Of a stretch of DNA of 64,000 nucleotides, positions 49,320-58,130 are shown one piece after another. Positions within the stretch are counted from its first letter, which is position 1, and each line of letters opens with the position of its first letter. The stretch lies in contig JAFEKX020000001.1 of assembly GCA_016893485.2 (NCBI GenBank), forward strand, positions 4,092,001 to 4,156,000, written 5' to 3'. The DNA comes from Streptomyces sp. P3 (lineage in GTDB: Bacteria; Actinomycetota; Actinomycetes; Streptomycetales; Streptomycetaceae). The notes below the pieces were generated by a model. It worked only from the letters and a program-made list of their open reading frames with translations, was not told where the DNA came from and searched no databases. The position numbers were made by a program, and so were the translations under genes.

Positions 49320-49406
49320 CCCACCGGGGTGGGACGGGCAGCCTCGCCCGTCCCACCCCGACCCCAACTCGCTTATTCCTGAACCCAGTTAGGAGCCCTC
49401 ATCACC

Positions 49407-49693
49407 ATGACCCGTTTCGACGTCAACGCGGCCCGCGCCCAGCGGCTCGAAGCCCTCGGCCGTACCTGGTCGTTCGAACTCGACACCGAGAGCTACACCC
49501 TGCCCACCGAGCTGACCCGCGCCACCGCCAAGGCGCTGCGCAAGCTCGACGACAACGACGTGGACGGGCTGCTCCGACTCCTGCTGGGCGAGAAGCAGTT
49601 CACCCGCTTCGAGCAGCACGAGGTCACGATGCAGGACATCGCCGCCATCCTGGAGGCCTACGGCAAGGAGACCGGGCTCGGCCTGGGGAAGGC
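49407..49693 (+). CDS. Tail assembly chaperone, short product (G)
   Basis: ATG at 49407 (MTRFDVNAARAQRLEALG). The short product covers about 94 residues, ending KETGLGLG then, if a G is restored in the run at 49684-49687, EG-stop. Chaperones of this type bind the tape measure during tail assembly and are usually made in a short and a frameshifted long form. The helical pattern ELTRATAKALRKLDDNDVDG supports this. End coordinate depends on the frame call. Confidence 0.75.
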
Positions 49694-50135
49694 TGAGCCT
49701 CGTCGGGTTCGTCGACGAACACGCCGAGGCCCTCGAGGCGGACCTGCTCCGCTATTACGGCATCGATCTGCTCGACTGGCACCGTGACCGGCTCTCCGCG
49801 CGCCGACTCACCGTGCTCATACGGCAGTTGCCCCACGACAGCGCCCTCAACCGGGAGTTGCACGGCGAGGCCGCCGACTGGTCGGTGACCGACCATCTGC
49901 TGGCCGCCGCCGTGGACCATCTCGCCGCCGCCAACTGGATGTTCGCCTCCGTCAACTCGGAGGAGGGCGACCAGCCGGACCCCCGGCACCGGTACCGCGC
50001 CCGTCGTACGACGACGACACGGACACCGGGGACGGGGAGACACCGGGCGGAGCGAGGCCGAAGGAGACGGCGGCTGCGGATACGCATACGGACGCAACCC
50101 CGTCGACGGTCCAACTGGCCCGTTTCTTCGGCTGA
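49407..50135 (+). CDS. Tail assembly chaperone, frameshifted long product (GT)
   Basis: A second frame with good coding character continues directly from the first: SLVGFVDEHAEALEADLLRY, YGIDLLDWHRDRLSARRL and WSVTDHLLAAAVDHLAAANW, ending STVQLARFFG-stop at 50135 after one more missing base near 49980-49984. As written the join is a +1 shift; with a fifth G restored at 49684-49687 it becomes a -1 shift at G-GGG-GAA just before a TGA, the usual arrangement. The long product would be about 243 aa. Confidence 0.65.
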
Positions 50136-50178
50136 TCGGAGCGGCGGTGCCCTCGCCGAGGGTGCCCGCCGGCTCCCG

Positions 50179-50948
50179 TCATCCGGCCGGGTCCTCCACG
50201 GGCCCCGGTTCCTCGTCCCGCCGCCGCCCGGGGCCCGCCCCTCCAACTCGTCAGCGAGGGCACGGGCCTTGGCGGAGAGCAGGGGACGCTTCTCGCTCCG
50301 GTCGCCGGCGGAGGAGGGGACGGTGACGCGTCGGACGACTCCGTCGCTCTACGTCCCTTCTCGCGTCCGGCGCCGGCGGTGAGCGGGGGGCACGCTGGGC
50401 CGCCCGTTGCGCCGTACGACCGGACGCCGTTCGGCGGGCGCGGCACGCTTGTCGCGCACGTCACGGGCGGTGAGGAGGATGTCGGGGTCGGTATCGGGTT
50501 CCGCCTGGTCCCGGGAGCCGTCGGCCACCACTCGCTCCTGCTCCCCGCGCTCCTCTACTCGCGTCAACTCAAGCGGGGCGCTCAGCAGTTGGACATACGG
50601 AAGCTGGATGACGTCACCACCGACATGATCGCGATCCCGCACCGGGCGCGGCCTGCGTCCGGTACGGGCGTCCTCCTGGCCCTGGAGGTAGGCGGCGGTG
50701 ATGCGCTGCTCGTACGCCCGCCGGACGGCGGGGAGTTGCTCGTCGACGACGTCGGCCCAACCGGCGCTGTAGGCGGCCAGTTCACGCCGGTCGAGTTCGG
50801 CGCGGGGAAGGATGACGAGGTCGTCGGGGGCGTAGCCGAGCCGTAATACGAGTTCGGAGAGTCGGGCGATGAGATGAGGGAGATCGGGGGCTTGTTCGAG
50901 CCAGTCGATCACATGCGTCTGCCGCGCGTTGCTCGCGTTCCCATCCAC
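50179..50948 (-). CDS. AYxAGW-motif protein, unknown function (frame broken)
   Basis: Minus-strand gene inside the tail cluster. Probable GTG start at 50948 (reading DGNASNARQTHVIDWLE); a longer N-terminus up to 51062 is possible. QAPDLPHLIARLSELVL, GYAPDDLVILPRAELDRREL, AAYSAGWADVVDEQLP and RITAAYLQGQEDA match a small family I recall near tail genes in Streptomyces. The 3' part is disturbed: a TAG at 50349 is followed in frame by clearly coding sequence (KRPLLSAKARALADELEG) and the natural end is likely EEPGPVEDPAG-stop at 50179. Function unknown. Confidence 0.55.
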
Positions 50949-51216
50949 CCCGTAGGCCTTGCTCTCGTCCCTGCCCCACCGCGCCCCCAGCGCGAGGACG
51001 GCCGCCCTGTCGCCGCCCACCGTCGTACACAGGCCCCCAAATGCCGCACCGGGCCTGGTCATTCACCTTTCATTCACCGACGGGAGAACGGCCGGATCCT
51101 ACTTCACCAAGCTGGCACAACTGCCACCGCACCCCGTATCACCGCAGGTCCGGAGCGCCGAGCGGGCGGCGGGGTTCGGCAAACACGAAACGCCACCATG
51201 AGATTACTCGTACACT

Positions 51217-51240
51217 AGTTCGAACAGACGCTTCGAACGC
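51217..51240. promoter_or_regulatory. TTCGAA direct repeat upstream of a small gene
   Basis: AGTTCGAACAG and GCTTCGAACGC place two TTCGAA palindromes about 16 bp apart, at about 51217-51240, in the gap between the minus-strand gene and the small gene at 51297; likely regulator binding site. Confidence 0.35.
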
Positions 51241-51296
51241 CTCAGGAGCGCCACCTGTACCACCAGCCCAGCGGACAGACCGGAAAGCAGGCCGAC

Positions 51297-51502
51297 ATGG
51301 CGACTGGCACGAGCAACTCCCCGCACCAGCCGATCGACACCTACGCCCACCTCGCCCACCTCCTGCGCTCCCCGCGCCGAACCGCGAGGCCCTGCTCGAC
51401 CGGCTGTACGAGGAGTTGCTCACCCGCGAGTCACGGGCGTACGCGGCGGGCTGGACGGACGCGCTGACCGAGGCGGGGCGGGGGCGGGGCGGCCGGCCGT
51501 GA
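51297..51502 (+). CDS. Small AYxAGW-motif protein (frame broken)
   Basis: 68 aa after restoring one C near 51381-51384: MATGTSNSPHQPIDTYAHLA, then NREALLDRLYEELLTRESRA and YAAGWTDALTEAGRG. The RExxAYxAGWxD motif is shared with the larger protein encoded at 50179-50948, so the two are probably paralogues or one is a fragment of the other. No function known. Confidence 0.55.
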
Positions 51503-51517
51503 GCACCGGTCACCGCC

Positions 51518-51949
51518 TCACACGGTGAATGTGCACCAGACCTGCTTCTCGTCGAACCCCGTACGGTGCCACCCCCACCGTCGCGCCAACGCCTCGACGA
51601 GCCGCAGCCCCCGCCCGCCCTCGTCCAACAGGTCGGCGCACGCGGGCAGTTCGGGCGCCAGTGCGGGCGCACGGTCGGTCACCATCACCCGCAGAAACGG
51701 CGGAGCGAACTCCCGCCCGGTCCCGAGTGTCAGCTCCAACCCGGCGAGCCCACCGCCGTGCCGTACGGCATTGGTGCACAGCTCCCCCACCGCGAGCTCG
51801 ACGGAGCCGGCCAACTCGCCCAGTTTCCAGTGCTCTTGGAGCCAGACGCGGGTGCGGTGCCGGGCCTCGGCGACGGGGCGGAGGGGGTCGAGGGCGGAGG
51901 TGTCCCAACCGACGCGGGTGGGGGTGGTGTTGAAGGGAGGGAGGTCCAT
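51518..51949 (-). CDS. RsbW-like ATP-binding regulatory protein
   Basis: Intact, 143 aa. HATPase_c motifs: N-box VELAVGELCTNAVRHGG (about 51-67) and a G2-like DEGGRGLRLVEALARRWG (about 108-125), ending EKQVWCTFTV. Proteins of this type sit beside XRE/DUF397 pairs in many Streptomyces regulatory cassettes (abaA/whiJ-like loci), as here, where an XRE gene diverges 160 bp away. The catalytic aspartate of the G1 box is less clear than in classical RsbW. Confidence 0.85.
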   Translation of the reverse strand: MDLPPFNTTPTRVGWDTSALDPLRPVAEARHRTRVWLQEHWKLGELAGSVELAVGELCTNAVRHGGGLAGLELTLGTGREFAPPFLRVMVTDRAPALAPELPACADLLDEGGRGLRLVEALARRWGWHRTGFDEKQVWCTFTV

Positions 51950-52109
51950 CGTTCACCTCGCGGGGAGTCGATGAGTGGCTTGCAACACAAGCTACTAGCG
52001 GAACTAAAACACGTGCTACCTAATTCACTAAAACGAGTACTATCGTCGAACGAGGTGGACGCCCGGCTCGCAGGTCGGCAAACTGTGCGCGCGAGCGAGG
52101 AGTTGATCC
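51950..52109. promoter_or_regulatory. Divergent region with repeated ACTAAAAC boxes
   Basis: 160 bp, AT-rich. ACTAAAACACGTGCTAC (52003-52019) and ACTAAAACGAGTACTAT (52027-52043) are 24 bp apart, and GCTACTAGCGGAACTAAAAC precedes them; the last TTGCG-type block (TGTGCGCGCGAGCG) lies at 52084-52097. Probably the operators controlling the ATP-binding protein and the XRE-DUF397 pair. Confidence 0.5.
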
Positions 52110-52961
52110 ATGGCACCCCGACAGGCCCCCACCATTCGCCAACGCCGTTTCGGCGCCGAGCTGCGCAGACTGCGTGAGGCCATCGGCATGACCGCCCCGG
52201 TCGCGGGCGAACGGCTCGGCGCCGACCGGACGATGATCTCCAACATCGAGGCCGGCCGTTTCGGCATCAGCGAGGAGCGCCTCCGCCGTCTCGCGAGCAT
52301 CTACGAATGCGACGACACCGAACTGATCGACGCCCTCGCCTCGATGACCGGCGGACGGTCGAAGGGCTGGTGGGACGAGTACCGGGGCAAGATCCCGCCG
52401 GACTTCGTGGACCTGGCGGAACTCGAACATCACGCCACCGGGTTGCGCACGCTGCAGACCGCCCACATCCCTGGGCTCTTCCAGACCGAGGAGCACGCAC
52501 GGGCACTGTTCGACCTCTTCGTCCCGGCACTGCCGCGCCTGGAGGTCGAGTTGAGGATCGCCCAGCGCCTGGCGCGGCACACCGTGATCGCGGACGCCCC
52601 CGGTATTCCGTACGTCGGCCTGGTCCACGAAACGGCGCTGCGCATGCACACCGGAGGCCGCCGGGTCGCCAAGGCCCAACTCCGCCGACTGCTGGAGGAG
52701 AGCGAGCGCCCCAACGTCCGGCTGCTCGTGATCCCGTTCACCGCCGAGGGCTTCCCCATGGCCGGCGACACGATGATGTACGTCTCCGCCGCCAGCCCCC
52801 ACCTGGACACAGTCGAGGTGGACTCCCCCATCGGCGCGGTGTTCTTCGACTCACCGACCCAACTGGCCAACTTCCGACGACGGCTGGACTTGGTCGAAAA
52901 GGTCGCGTTGAATCCGAACAAGTCGAGAGACCTCATCCTCTCGATCGCCGCCGACCTGTGA
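52110..52961 (+). CDS. WhiJ-like XRE/DUF5753 transcriptional regulator
   Basis: Intact, 283 aa. N-terminal HTH (RRFGAELRRLREAIGMTAPV, LGADRTMISNIEAGRFGIS) and the C-terminal DUF5753 region (WWDEYRGKIPPDFVDLAELE, LQTAHIPGLFQTEEHARALF, RLLVIPFTAEGFPMAG). This is the WhiJ/SCO4441 class that works with a small DUF397 partner encoded immediately downstream. Cassettes of this class affect development and antibiotic production in Streptomyces. Confidence 0.92.
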   Translation: MAPRQAPTIRQRRFGAELRRLREAIGMTAPVAGERLGADRTMISNIEAGRFGISEERLRRLASIYECDDTELIDALASMTGGRSKGWWDEYRGKIPPDFVDLAELEHHATGLRTLQTAHIPGLFQTEEHARALFDLFVPALPRLEVELRIAQRLARHTVIADAPGIPYVGLVHETALRMHTGGRRVAKAQLRRLLEESERPNVRLLVIPFTAEGFPMAGDTMMYVSAASPHLDTVEVDSPIGAVFFDSPTQLANFRRRLDLVEKVALNPNKSRDLILSIAADL

Positions 52962-52972
52962 GAGGTACCCCC

Positions 52973-53170
52973 GTGTCCGAGCCGAAGTGGCGCAAGTCCT
53001 CGTACTCCGAGGCATCCGCCAACGCGTGCGTCGAGATAGCGACCACCGGCCCCCTCATCGCGCTCCGCGACTCGAAGCAGCCGGAACTGCCGTGGGCGAC
53101 GGTGAGCCGGAGGGCGTGGGCGGAGTTCGCGGGGGCCGTGGGGTCAGGGCTGCTGCGTACGGGGGTGTAG
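52973..53170 (+). CDS. DUF397 protein, partner of the XRE regulator
   Basis: 65 aa from a GTG 11 bp after the XRE stop, with GAGAGG before it. WRKSSYSEASANACVEIA and ALRDSKQPELPW are the family signature (BldB/WhiJ-partner type). In characterised cases it binds or antagonises the neighbouring XRE protein. Confidence 0.9.
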   Translation: MSEPKWRKSSYSEASANACVEIATTGPLIALRDSKQPELPWATVSRRAWAEFAGAVGSGLLRTGV

Positions 53171-53252
53171 CGGCCGGCCGGACTCTTGCGTCCGCGAGGA
53201 GCGGAGCTCCACGATTTCTGCCCGGCGTCGGCCTGACGACTGACGATCCGTC

Positions 53253-53543
53253 ATGGATGCCGGTAATGCTGGGCAGTTGCGTCTTCCTCGTCCTGAACCA
53301 ACTGATCTACAGGTACCCGAGCGACATCCGAAGCGCTCCCCGATCCTGCTGCTGCTCCAAGCCTCGATCGGCGTCGTTCAGGACACCCTGATCTGGCTGC
53401 TCGTCTCCTGGCTGAACTCCCAGATGTACCTGGGCCTCCACATCGACGGCTTCCTCACGGCCCTGCTGGCCGGCACCGTCGTCCGCGTAGCGGTTCTCGC
53501 ACTCCTGCCCTTCGGCCCACGGCCGGCCACGTCGACGCCGTAA
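53253..53543 (+). CDS. Phage holin-family-like membrane protein, possibly truncated
   Basis: The reading frame has two good membrane helices (SPILLLLQASIGVVQDTLIWLL; DGFLTALLAGTVVRVAVLALL) in the pattern SWLNSQMYLGLHIDGFLTALL known from the phage holin family (superfamily IV type). The first part, VFLVLNQLIYRYP, is in another frame upstream, so a missing base near 53340 or loss of the 5' end is likely. Position in a tail cluster is suggestive but holin activity is not established. Confidence 0.5.
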   Translation: MDAGNAGQLRLPRPEPTDLQVPERHPKRSPILLLLQASIGVVQDTLIWLLVSWLNSQMYLGLHIDGFLTALLAGTVVRVAVLALLPFGPRPATSTP

Positions 53544-53799
53544 CGCTCATTGGTCGCCAAAAGCCGTCCAGGCCGGCTTCTTCGCAACCCTCGCAGTCGT
53601 CGCCCTGTCCGGCTTGAGAGGGTCATAGCCGACTCGGACGACGGACTCGTCACCCGTAAGTCCGAGATCCTCGGCCGCCCGCATCGGCCTTCGGTTCGAA
53701 CTCCTCTGCCTGCGCCCGGCAACGCAAGGACACCGAACCGCGCAGGAACAATTCCCATATACAGCAGGATGATCGCCGCGTCCCCACCATCTGACGGCC
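53544..53799. other. Gap with no recognisable gene
   Basis: 256 bp of mixed composition. No start with a ribosome-binding site and no family match in any frame; possibly remnant sequence between the holin-like gene and the convergent DUF3592 gene. Confidence 0.4.
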
Positions 53800-54224
53800 T
53801 CAGTGGAAGAAGATCGCGAGCACGGCGCCCACGATGACGAGCGTCACCCCGGAACCCAGAAGAACATCACCATGCCGCGCTCTTCGGAAGAGTCGATTTC
53901 CGCGAGACTGCCGGTCTTGGCGCTTCGGCTTTCTACGGTCGTACACCACCGGAACAACCGTGCCCACCGGCCCCCAGGGCTCCGGCCCACTTCGATGAAC
54001 TGGGGCGGTGTGTCCTGCGGCGGCGCTCCCGGGATACGGACGTGGTAATAGACGCGATGTCCACTGCTGATCCATTCCTGAAGGTCGGACACCGCCTCCC
54101 CCTCGACACCGTGACGCACAAGACTTCTCAGCTTCATGAATTTTACGAATCCTGCCGAATTCGCGAAGCAGAGCAGCACCCCGATACCCGTCAGGACGAA
54201 TCCCACACCCGCGATGTTGCGCAT
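53800..54224 (-). CDS. DUF3592-type membrane protein (frame broken)
   Basis: ATG at 54224 after GAGGGGAT. N-terminal helix NIAGVGFVLTGIGVLLCFA, an extracytoplasmic/cytoplasmic loop with EGEAVSDLQEW, HRVYYHVRIPG and VGTVVPVVYDRRKP, and a C-terminal helix GVTLVIVGAVLAIFF: the DUF3592 plan (helix, OB-like loop, helix). Four missing bases between 54000 and 53850 interrupt it; repaired length about 142 aa. Function unknown; frequent in Streptomyces. Confidence 0.65.
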
Positions 54225-54322
54225 CACATCCCCTCTGGAGCGTGCACGAGACTGCCGGTTTCCCGAAAGCGCCGACGAAACCAAGATCCGGGAATTTAAA
54301 GGTACCTCAGTTCTGGCAATTG

Positions 54323-54541
54323 TCAGTGGAATACCAGAATGAGTACCAGCCCCAGGCCGATGCACACGAAGCCAGTACCCCAGGACGCCTTCACGCCGCC
54401 CCACTCGTCGGACAGATCGATGTCCGCAAGCTTTCCGTCCTGGCCCGACTCGGTTTCCTGCGGTCGTACACCACCGGCACGACCGCACCCACCGGCCCCT
54501 GCGGCTCACCCGGCACATCAGAGCCGATCGCACTAGAGCGA
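54323..54541 (-). pseudogene. Second copy of the 3' half of the DUF3592 gene
   Basis: Reading minus: EPQGPVGAVVPVVYDRRKPSR, ADIDLSDEWGGVKAS and GLGLVLILVFH-stop, closely matching the C-terminal half of the gene at 53800-54224 (PVGTVVPVVYDRRKPKR, AEIDSSEERG). The 5' half is absent and the frame is interrupted, so it is a truncated duplicate or a second, mis-sequenced gene fused to the small membrane protein upstream. Confidence 0.55.
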
Positions 54542-54777
54542 CAGAAGGTAGACGCACGCCCCTAGGCCCACCACACCGCTCCCGCGCAGAGCGCCACGAG
54601 CTTGGGTCTCGGCTGGTATGTCGAGTCGTTTCGGCCCCTTTCCCACACCGAAAAAGCGGAGAAGAAAAACAGGCCGGATACCAAAAAGACACCCACCGAG
54701 ATAAAGAAATACCAGAGCCTCACGTCTCCCCTTTCCGCACCACCCGATTCCGGCAAGGGCGGACTGGCCCCGAGCAT
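54533..54777 (-). CDS. Small two-helix membrane protein, unknown
   Basis: ATG at 54777 (MLGASPPLPESGGAERGD). Helix one LWYFFISVGVFLVSGLFFF, a charged loop (WERGRNDSTYQPRPK) and helix two ending ACVYLLSL-stop; one base missing near 54578 gives 81 aa. No family recognised. Confidence 0.45.
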
Positions 54778-54911
54778 AAAGAATACCGGAGGCGCGGAAC
54801 GTGAACAAGGGTTGATCCACCTGACGGCGCGTTCCGATCTGACCCGGTTTGGAAGTATTAGCCGCCCTTCAGGGATGCTCGACACTCGACTACCGAAAGG
54901 AAGCCAACGCA

Positions 54912-55626
54912 ATGGGACAACACACCACGAACGAGGTCTACGACAAGCTCACGGACGTCGAGCAGAAGCTCGACAACAACGCAAAGTCCACCGTAACCAC
55001 GACGCATTTCGACACCAAGGTAAGTGAACTCAAGAAAGCGATCCAGGACGGAGGCAAGAAAAAGGAGGAGGACGAGAAGCAGAAATGGGAAGACCTCGTC
55101 AGGACATGTCTCCCATCAAGGAATTCCTGGCCGTGGCAAAGGGAGGCGATCTTTTCAGTCGACTCATCCTCATGGTCACCGCCGGTACAGCGGCCGTCGC
55201 ACTCGTCGCCGGCCTCGCGGCAAAGGTCAAATCCCTGACCCTCGCATTCACGGGACGTACACGGACATTCGGCGTCGTCGGCTCGGTGAGGCCGGAACCG
55301 CAACGGGAGAGGCGGTATTACGGCCAGAACGCGCAGGGACACTGGGAATGCGTCCGGAAGAGGACGCACAGCCCCAACAGCCGAATCTCCCGTCGGTCGC
55401 CCAGATCGACGCCGTCAAGCAAGCGATGGCCGGCCTCAACACCGAGGTCGACACCTACCGCGGCAAGGTACGCGGTCTCGCCACCCCCAGCGCGATGCGG
55501 AAGATGGCCTCCGCCGCCAAGAAGCTGGAGAGCGCGGCGAGGCAACACCAGTCCGTCGACACACTCGCCACCTCCGTCCGCAATCTCAACACCGAATTGC
55601 GTGCCCTGGCCGGAACCGCAAGCTGA
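54912..55626 (+). CDS. Coiled-coil single-TM protein of tail locus (frame broken)
   Basis: ATG at 54912 after AGGAAG. Residues 1-60 are a charged coiled coil (VYDKLTDVEQKLDNN, LKKAIQDGGKKKEEDEKQK), then PIKEFLAVAKGGDLFSRLIL leads into one transmembrane helix (MVTAGTAAVALVAGLAAKV), and a second helical coiled-coil region (VAQIDAVKQAMAGLNTEVD, AMRKMASAAKKLESAA) ends at 55626. Missing bases near 55107 and 55344; repaired length about 238 aa. Immediately precedes the tape measure gene; similar proteins sit there in other Streptomyces tail clusters. Role unknown. Confidence 0.65.
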
Positions 55627-55647
55627 CCCACGTCGAGGAGACAAAAA

Positions 55648-56844
55648 ATGAGCCTCGTCAGTTCACTGAAGAAGGCGTCGGATTCCCTCCAGGACTTCAG
55701 GACGAAGGCCTCCGGAGCCGGCACGGCCGCGAAGGACCTGGGCAGCGCCGGGCAGAAGGGCGGCACTCAGCTCAAGGGCCTCAAGTCGGCCGCGCAGGAC
55801 TCCGAGAAGGAGTTGAAGGACCTCAAGTCCGCCTCGGACAAGGCGGAGACGTCCATCGGCAAGGCCGGCAAGACCGGTTCCAGTGCCGGGACCAGTCTGG
55901 GGAAGTACGAAACCGGGGCCGGCAAGGCGGCCAACGGTCAGGACAAGATGAACAAGTCGATGAAGGGGAACTTCTTCGGCCTGCTCATGCAGTTGCTGCA
56001 ACCGCTCATCGACAAGGTCATCGACATGGTGACCAACTCCAAGACCATGCAGAAGGTCCTGAAGCAGGCCTTCGAGGTCATCAAGTCCGTGATCAGCAGC
56101 GTCATGAAGGCCATCGAGCCGATCATGAAGAACGCGGGCAAGCTGATCAAGTCGGTGTGGAGCGGGATCAAGACGGCGATCACGAACATCGTGAAGGCCG
56201 TCGCCACGGTGATCAGGACCTACGTCAACGTGTGGAAGTCGATCATCACCGGCGTCCTGAAGGCGATCGGCACGGTCGTCTCAGGCGTCTGGAAGGGCAT
56301 CAAGGCCGTCATCTCGCCGGTCGTCAGCTGGGTCAAGTCCGCGATCCCGGACGCCTTCCGGGCCGTGAAGGACCGGCTGTCCAGCATCTGGGGCGGGCTC
56401 AAGGGCATCGCCGGCCAGGCCTTCAACGGCATCAAGGGCGCGGTCCGCGACCCGATCAACGCCGTCATCGGGCTCATCAACCGCGCGATCGGCGCCCTCA
56501 ACGGCATCCACGTCTCCATCCCCGGCTGGGTCCCGATGGTCGGCGGCAAGACCTTCGGTGTCAGTCTGCCGAGAATCCCGGCGCTGGCCTCCGGCGGTGT
56601 CGTGATGCCTCGTTCCGGCGGTGTCCCGGCGCTCCTGGCCGAGGCCGGTGAGGCGGAGGCCGTCCTGCCGCTCAGCAAGCTCGACCGGCTGCTCAAGGCC
56701 GCGGCCTCGCGGGGCCGGGCGTACGCCGGGATGTCCGGCACCGACGGCAGCGCACTGCACATCGAGAACTACTACGCCGCCCAGACCAGCACCCCGCAGA
56801 GCACCGCCGACGCGCTGATGTTCCTGGCGAAGGCGCGCGGATGA
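55648..56844 (+). CDS. Tape measure-like protein 1
   Basis: Intact, 398 aa, GAGGAGAC before ATG. Coiled-coil, Lys/Ser-rich N-terminus (KKASDSLQDFRTKASGAG), long helices repeating I/V at heptad positions with KSVWSGIKTAITNIVKAV, and the typical tape-measure C-terminus IPALASGGVVMPRSGGVPA followed by LLAEAGEAEAVLPLS. Short for a siphovirus tape measure (commonly 700-1,500 aa), so the tail, or this segment of it, would be short. Confidence 0.85.
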   Translation: MSLVSSLKKASDSLQDFRTKASGAGTAAKDLGSAGQKGGTQLKGLKSAAQDSEKELKDLKSASDKAETSIGKAGKTGSSAGTSLGKYETGAGKAANGQDKMNKSMKGNFFGLLMQLLQPLIDKVIDMVTNSKTMQKVLKQAFEVIKSVISSVMKAIEPIMKNAGKLIKSVWSGIKTAITNIVKAVATVIRTYVNVWKSIITGVLKAIGTVVSGVWKGIKAVISPVVSWVKSAIPDAFRAVKDRLSSIWGGLKGIAGQAFNGIKGAVRDPINAVIGLINRAIGALNGIHVSIPGWVPMVGGKTFGVSLPRIPALASGGVVMPRSGGVPALLAEAGEAEAVLPLSKLDRLLKAAASRGRAYAGMSGTDGSALHIENYYAAQTSTPQSTADALMFLAKARG

Positions 56845-58120
56845 GTGCCTCACTCGGCGCTGTTCCGGCCAACCCGGTCGGGGGCTGCTGCCCACCGTCA
56901 AGTCCCTGAGGTCCCGGGCCGAGCAGAGTGTCACCACGCTGCGTTCGGTCACCGGCCGGTTCAAGGACGCCATGAACGGCATCGACCGTCTCGCCCCCGG
57001 TGCCGTCCAGACCACCACCGCCGTACAGCAGATCAAGACGAACGCGGACACCGCGGCCCGTTCCGTCACCAGGACCGGGCAGACCGCGACCACCGCGGCC
57101 TCCGGCATCAAGTCGACCGCCACCAGGGTCAGTTCGGCCAAGAAGGCCCTCGGCAGGCTCGGCACCGGCCTCAGCGGTGTCTTCGCCATCGTCGGGACTC
57201 TCATCGCCGCGTCCGGTGTTCTGGGCGGCCTGCTCGACACCTTCGGTACGGCGATGACGATCGGCTCCGGCGTGATGATCATCATCAACGCCGTCACCCG
57301 CGCCAACCCCTCGGCTTCGTCGCCGGCATCCTGCTGCCCTGGCCGGCTGGCTGCTGGACATCGCGCTGAACTCCGAGACCGGCCAGCGGCTGATGGACCA
57401 ACTGGCCACGCTGATCCTGAAGTACGTCCAGAGCTACCTCACGATCCTCGGCCCGATCCTGAAGCTGATCGCGAGCGCGGTGAACACGTACGTCACCGGC
57501 TACCTGACCCTGATCACCACCACCCTCTCCGTCCTCGGCACGGTCATCGGCACCGGCTTCGCCGTCCTCAAGGCGCTGACCACCGGCGACACCCGCGCCC
57601 TGAGCGGCAAGGTGTCCGCGATCTGGAGCGGCTTCAAGAACGCCGTCAAGCCGGTCCTGAACTGGATCACCAAGGACATCCCGGCCGGCTTCACCCGGAT
57701 CAAGACCGCCACCGCCAACACCCTGCGCGCGATGGGCCAGTTCGTCACCACCGGCGCACAGACCGTCGCCGGGGTGGTGAAGGGGCCGATCGAAGGCCTG
57801 GTCGCCTTCGCGAACTGGGTGATCGACGGCCTGAACAAGCTCAGCTTCAGCATCCTCGGCAAGAAGTTCGGCGTGCACCTGAGCAAGATCCCGATGCTCG
57901 CGGAGGGCGGCATCGCCCTCCCCGGCGCCCGCACCGGCAAGGTCCTCTCCCTCACGGCCCTCGACCGCCAACGCGCCCTCGCCGCCCGCAACCGCACCCC
58001 CGGCACACCCAACCCACCCACCACATCAAGGAGTTCCACGAAACCCACGGCACCGGCGCCCACGGCACGGCCACCGACCTCCTCTTCCTGGCCACGGCCC
58101 ACACAGGCGCCCGCGCCTAA
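56841..58120 (+). CDS. Tape measure-like protein 2 (frame broken)
   Basis: ATG overlaps the previous stop (ATGA). After repair of missing bases at 56879-56883, 57309-57313, about 57340 and 58011-58016, 427 aa. Helical N-terminus (VKSLRSRAEQSVTTLRSV), hydrophobic centre (LSGVFAIVGTLIAASGVLGG), a repeat of the WSGFKNAVKPVLNWITKDIP pattern and a C-terminus SKIPMLAEGGIALPGARTG parallel to protein 1. Two tape-measure-like paralogues in tandem. Confidence 0.75.
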
Positions 58121-58130
58121 ACCGGAACTA

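Noticed and set aside
53544..53799. Small genes in the gap after the holin-like frame
   Set aside because: Short frames lack ribosome-binding sites and codon bias.
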